Origin: Candidatus Thorarchaeota archaeon
Lineage (GTDB): Archaea > Asgardarchaeota > Thorarchaeia > Thorarchaeales > Thorarchaeaceae
Direction: 5' to 3'
Assembly: GCA_030642465.1 (NCBI GenBank)
Contig: DAOWNS010000083.1
Span: 1 to 7,509 of the forward strand
Length of the DNA stretch: 7,509 nucleotides
Positions within the stretch are counted from its first letter, which is position 1. The number at the start of each line of letters is the position of its first letter. A program made the translations under genes and the position numbers. Below are positions 5,626-7,509 of the stretch, one piece after another. Below the pieces are notes generated by a model. The model made no database searches. It was not told where the DNA came from and saw only the letters and a program-made list of their open reading frames with translations.

Positions 5626-6923
5626 AATCGTGGATTGAGTCTGCGCGGGATCACAGTCGCGGAGAGAGGTCATCATCAACGGCTCGTGATATGGGACAGG
5701 CTCGGATTGTAGTTGTTGGGTGCGGCGGTGCTGGCAATAACACAATCAAGCGCTTGATGACTATTGGGATTCAGGGCGCGGAATGCGTAGCCATCAATAC
5801 CGATAAACAACACCTTGCAGTCACAACTGCTCACAGGAAACTCCTGATTGGAGAGCGAATCACCCGTGGTCTTGGTGCAGGTGGTTATCCTCATGTTGGC
5901 CAAGCAGCAGCGGAAGAATCGGCACATCAAATCACAGAGCTTCTTCGTGATGCGGACCTAGTTTTCATAGCTGCAGGTCTCGGTGGTGGCACAGGCACTG
6001 GAAGTGCGCCTGTTGTCGCAGAGATTGCCAAGAACAACGACGCAATAGTCGTTGGTGTAGTCACCATGCCCTTCAAGCTGGAGCGGACCCGAATTGACAA
6101 GGCAAATGCGGGACTAGCCAGACTACAAGAGAACGCTGATACAGTAGTCGTTATCGATAATCAGAAGTTGATGGAACTTGTCCCTGATCTTCCGCTTGAG
6201 GAAGCATTCGGAGTTGCTGATGAGGTCTTGGCCGGGATGGTCAAGGGCATAACTGAAACAATTACAATGCCAAGCCTGATCAATCTTGATTATGCAGATG
6301 TTCGAACAATTATCTGCAATGGGGGCGTGGCATTAGTTGGCCTTGGTGAGGCATCAGGCGAGAATAGGGCCGAGTCTGCAATAAGAAATGCATTGACTAG
6401 CCCACTGCTTGAAGTCCAATGGAACGGAGCTACAGGCGCTCTGATTCACATAACTGGCGGCCCAGACATGTCTCTTGCTGAGGCTAACAATGTAGGCGAG
6501 CTAGTTTCTGAGAAGATGAGTGCAAATGCAAATGTCATCTGGGGCGCTAGGGTAGATCCCCGGCTGAGCGGAGTACTTCGCGTTATGCTCATACTCACCG
6601 GAGTCAAGAGTCCACAACTGTTGCCACGTTCGAAAGAGGAGTCTGGAATAGCCACGGCCACCAGGCGTCTAGCAGAGTTTGGGGTCATTTCAGCAAACGA
6701 CACCATTCCCGACCCGCGCGGGGTCCATGCAAAAGTTCATGATGCTGGCAAAGCACCATCGCTTTCACGCCGGCCTTCCTGGGAGGAACGCCTTAAGCCC
6801 CTTGAGAAACGACTTGCAGGACGCGCACGCAAGGACAAAGTCGAACTACCAAAGAAGAACGCCGAGGAGCTGGGCCTTCGAAAAATCTTCGAAAGAAAGC
6901 ATGAACCTGCTAGAGATGTCTGA
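5622..6923 (+). CDS. ftsZ2: Tubulin-like cell division GTPase FtsZ (FtsZ2 type)
   Basis: The 433-residue protein polymerises with GTP to form the division ring at mid-cell. Visible motifs are the first nucleotide loop VVGCGGAGNN (31-40), the tubulin signature GGGTGTG (121-127), and the T7 synergy loop NLDYAD (221-226) with its catalytic Asp. A GTPase-active polymer is therefore expected, and the protein is FtsZ, not CetZ. The segment TETITMPSLINLDYAD resembles haloarchaeal FtsZ2 more than FtsZ1 (which has an NVDFADVK-type loop); this is from memory. The core ends near residue 334, followed by a tail of about 100 residues, rich in Arg, Lys and Glu, probably flexible. The GTG start gives a 4-base GTGA overlap with the RHH gene and a 23-residue leader before the core. 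The ATG at 5691 (residue 24) is an alternative start. It is convergent with the Sm-like gene. FtsZ identity is secure, paralogue number likely. Confidence 0.93.
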   Translation: MKSWIESARDHSRGERSSSTARDMGQARIVVVGCGGAGNNTIKRLMTIGIQGAECVAINTDKQHLAVTTAHRKLLIGERITRGLGAGGYPHVGQAAAEESAHQITELLRDADLVFIAAGLGGGTGTGSAPVVAEIAKNNDAIVVGVVTMPFKLERTRIDKANAGLARLQENADTVVVIDNQKLMELVPDLPLEEAFGVADEVLAGMVKGITETITMPSLINLDYADVRTIICNGGVALVGLGEASGENRAESAIRNALTSPLLEVQWNGATGALIHITGGPDMSLAEANNVGELVSEKMSANANVIWGARVDPRLSGVLRVMLILTGVKSPQLLPRSKEESGIATATRRLAEFGVISANDTIPDPRGVHAKVHDAGKAPSLSRRPSWEERLKPLEKRLAGRARKDKVELPKKNAEELGLRKIFERKHEPARDV

Positions 6924-6942
6924 CATCAAGGTTGTAGACCTT
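6915..6942. repeat. Two adjacent small inverted repeats at the ftsZ 3' end, possible bidirectional terminator
   Basis: GATGTC-T-GACATC (6915-6927) spans the ftsZ stop codon and is followed directly by AAGGT-TGTAG-ACCTT (6928-6942). As RNA they could form two short hairpins with 5-base loops, of four and five base pairs. The position between convergent genes suits transcript ends on both strands, but the stems are short and only a weak T-rich patch follows. The rest of the gap, to 7003, shows no gene. Confidence 0.3.
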
Positions 6943-7003
6943 ATTTGGACTAGACTTGGCTGAAGATTTATCGCATTGGCATTATCTTGTACATATTGAA
7001 CAA

Positions 7004-7438
7004 TCATGCAAGACCGTGTTCTTCAAGCCAACCATCTGCGATTTCCTTCACTCGCTCGTAGAGAGGCCCTGTTCCATCTACTCCTTCTGAGGTTATCCTG
7101 ATCTTGTTCATGACTAGCACCGTGCCGGTGTCTGCATAATAACGAACGCCACCGGGCGGAAACTGTTTCTCAAGCTGCCTGGCCAAGCCTTCAAGGCTCA
7201 CCTCAATTTCAGCAACCGAGAATGACACTATGCTTTTGCCATAGATGAAGATCTTTGGAGTCTGGGATTCATCTCCATGGTCGACTACATCAGATAGGAT
7301 TATGCTCAGTGAGTTCTGATCGAACCCCTTCAGAGTGCCTGTGTACTTCTTACCATTGCTCAGCACGACATCAACTGTCGCGCCCATGACCGCTGCAATT
7401 TCGCGGTTAAACGCTCTTAACGCTGCGACTTCAGACAT
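7004..7438 (-). CDS. Archaeal Sm-like (Lsm) RNA-binding protein with C-terminal domain, SmAP3 type
   Basis: The 144-residue protein has an Sm fold followed by an extra domain. Sm1 is around residues 18-49 (DVVLSNGKKYTGTLKGFD, then SLSIIL). Sm2 is around 62-76 (KIFIYGKSIVSFSV). The C-terminal part (about 80-144) includes GGVRYYADTGTVLVMNKIRI and EGVDGTGPLYERV, which resembles the extra domain of the archaeal SmAP3 group as I remember it. Sm-like archaeal proteins form rings that bind U-rich RNA. The usual uridine contacts (His and Asn in Sm1, Arg-Gly in Sm2) are absent here: Sm1 has FDQNSL and Sm2 has YGKS. RNA binding, if present, probably works differently. The start is supported by AGGTGAT shortly before the ATG (bases 7444-7450 of the plus strand). 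Fold secure, subgroup likely, cellular role unknown. Confidence 0.85.
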   Translation of the reverse strand: MSEVAALRAFNREIAAVMGATVDVVLSNGKKYTGTLKGFDQNSLSIILSDVVDHGDESQTPKIFIYGKSIVSFSVAEIEVSLEGLARQLEKQFPPGGVRYYADTGTVLVMNKIRITSEGVDGTGPLYERVKEIADGWLEEHGLA

Positions 7439-7489
7439 CTAATATCACCTTACAGGTTTAGACTGATATACTGAAGGCGGCCGGTCACT

Positions 7490-7501
7490 TGTTTTAAAAC
7501 T
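7490..7501 (-). promoter_or_regulatory. Candidate promoter (TATA-like box) of the Sm-like gene
   Basis: On the minus strand AGTTTTAAAACA lies about 55 bases before the ATG, placing a transcription start near 7470 and a leader of about 30 bases. The decamer AGTTTTAAAA is identical to that before rpl3. A second A/T core, AGTATATCAG (7463-7472 in plus coordinates), is nearer the gene and is a less well-placed alternative. Confidence 0.5.
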
Positions 7502-7509
7502 GTCCATAC

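Noticed and set aside
5622..6923. CetZ tubulin-like protein instead of FtsZ
   Set aside because: The T7 loop NLDYAD and the GGGTGTGSAP loop are FtsZ-type, and the gene sits with a CdrS-like partner.
6679..6963. 94-codon plus-strand open frame over the ftsZ 3' end
   Set aside because: It overlaps the FtsZ tail in another frame and has no supporting start signals.
1..7509. CRISPR array, tRNA, rRNA, insertion sequence or attachment site
   Set aside because: No regularly spaced repeats, cloverleaf-like patterns, transposase motifs or long terminal repeats were seen in any gap between genes.

Overview
The window looks archaeal. It carries archaeal/eukaryotic-type ribosomal proteins uL3, uL4, uL23 and uL2, an FtsZ of the archaeal FtsZ2 type behind a short ribbon-helix-helix gene, and an archaeal Sm-like protein with the C-terminal domain typical of the SmAP3 group. 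Ribosome binding sites such as AGGTGAT, GAGGTGAT and AAGGAGG precede several genes, and TTTTAAAA TATA-like boxes precede two of them. FtsZ2 together with a SmAP3-type protein suggests an anaerobic archaeon of the Asgard or deep TACK kind (a Thorarchaeia-like lineage would fit). That placement is inference and was not tested by any search.

Layout: (1) 2-2326 (+), a glycyl radical enzyme cut off by the left window edge and lacking about 16 N-terminal residues. It matches the trans-4-hydroxy-L-proline dehydratase (HypD) branch closely but has Thr where these enzymes have the catalytic Glu of the Gly-Cys-Val-Glu motif. (2) 2327-2491, a promoter and long leader with a possible stem-loop. (3) 2492-5312 (+), a tight operon rpl3-rpl4-rpl23-rpl2, which stops after uL2 instead of running on into S19/L22/S3. 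(4) 5313-5439, an intergenic stretch with a pyrimidine tract and a candidate start region. (5) 5440-6923 (+), a CdrS-like RHH regulator overlapping ftsZ by four bases (GTGA). (6) 6924-7003, a convergent gap with small inverted repeats. (7) 7004-7438 (-), a SmAP3-like Lsm protein, with its own promoter at the right edge. No stretch over 300 bases lacks a gene. I saw no tRNA, rRNA, CRISPR array or mobile element.

The ribosomal genes build the polypeptide-exit and peptidyl-transferase side of the large subunit. The RHH-ftsZ pair is a cell-division unit known from haloarchaea, where CdrS controls ftsZ2. The Sm-like protein probably acts in RNA metabolism. The glycyl radical enzyme is metabolically unrelated. 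Its oxygen-sensitive chemistry implies anaerobic life, and no activating radical-SAM enzyme is visible here. The two observations most worth following are the altered active site of the glycyl radical enzyme and the RHH-ftsZ2 pair sitting directly behind a truncated ribosomal operon.
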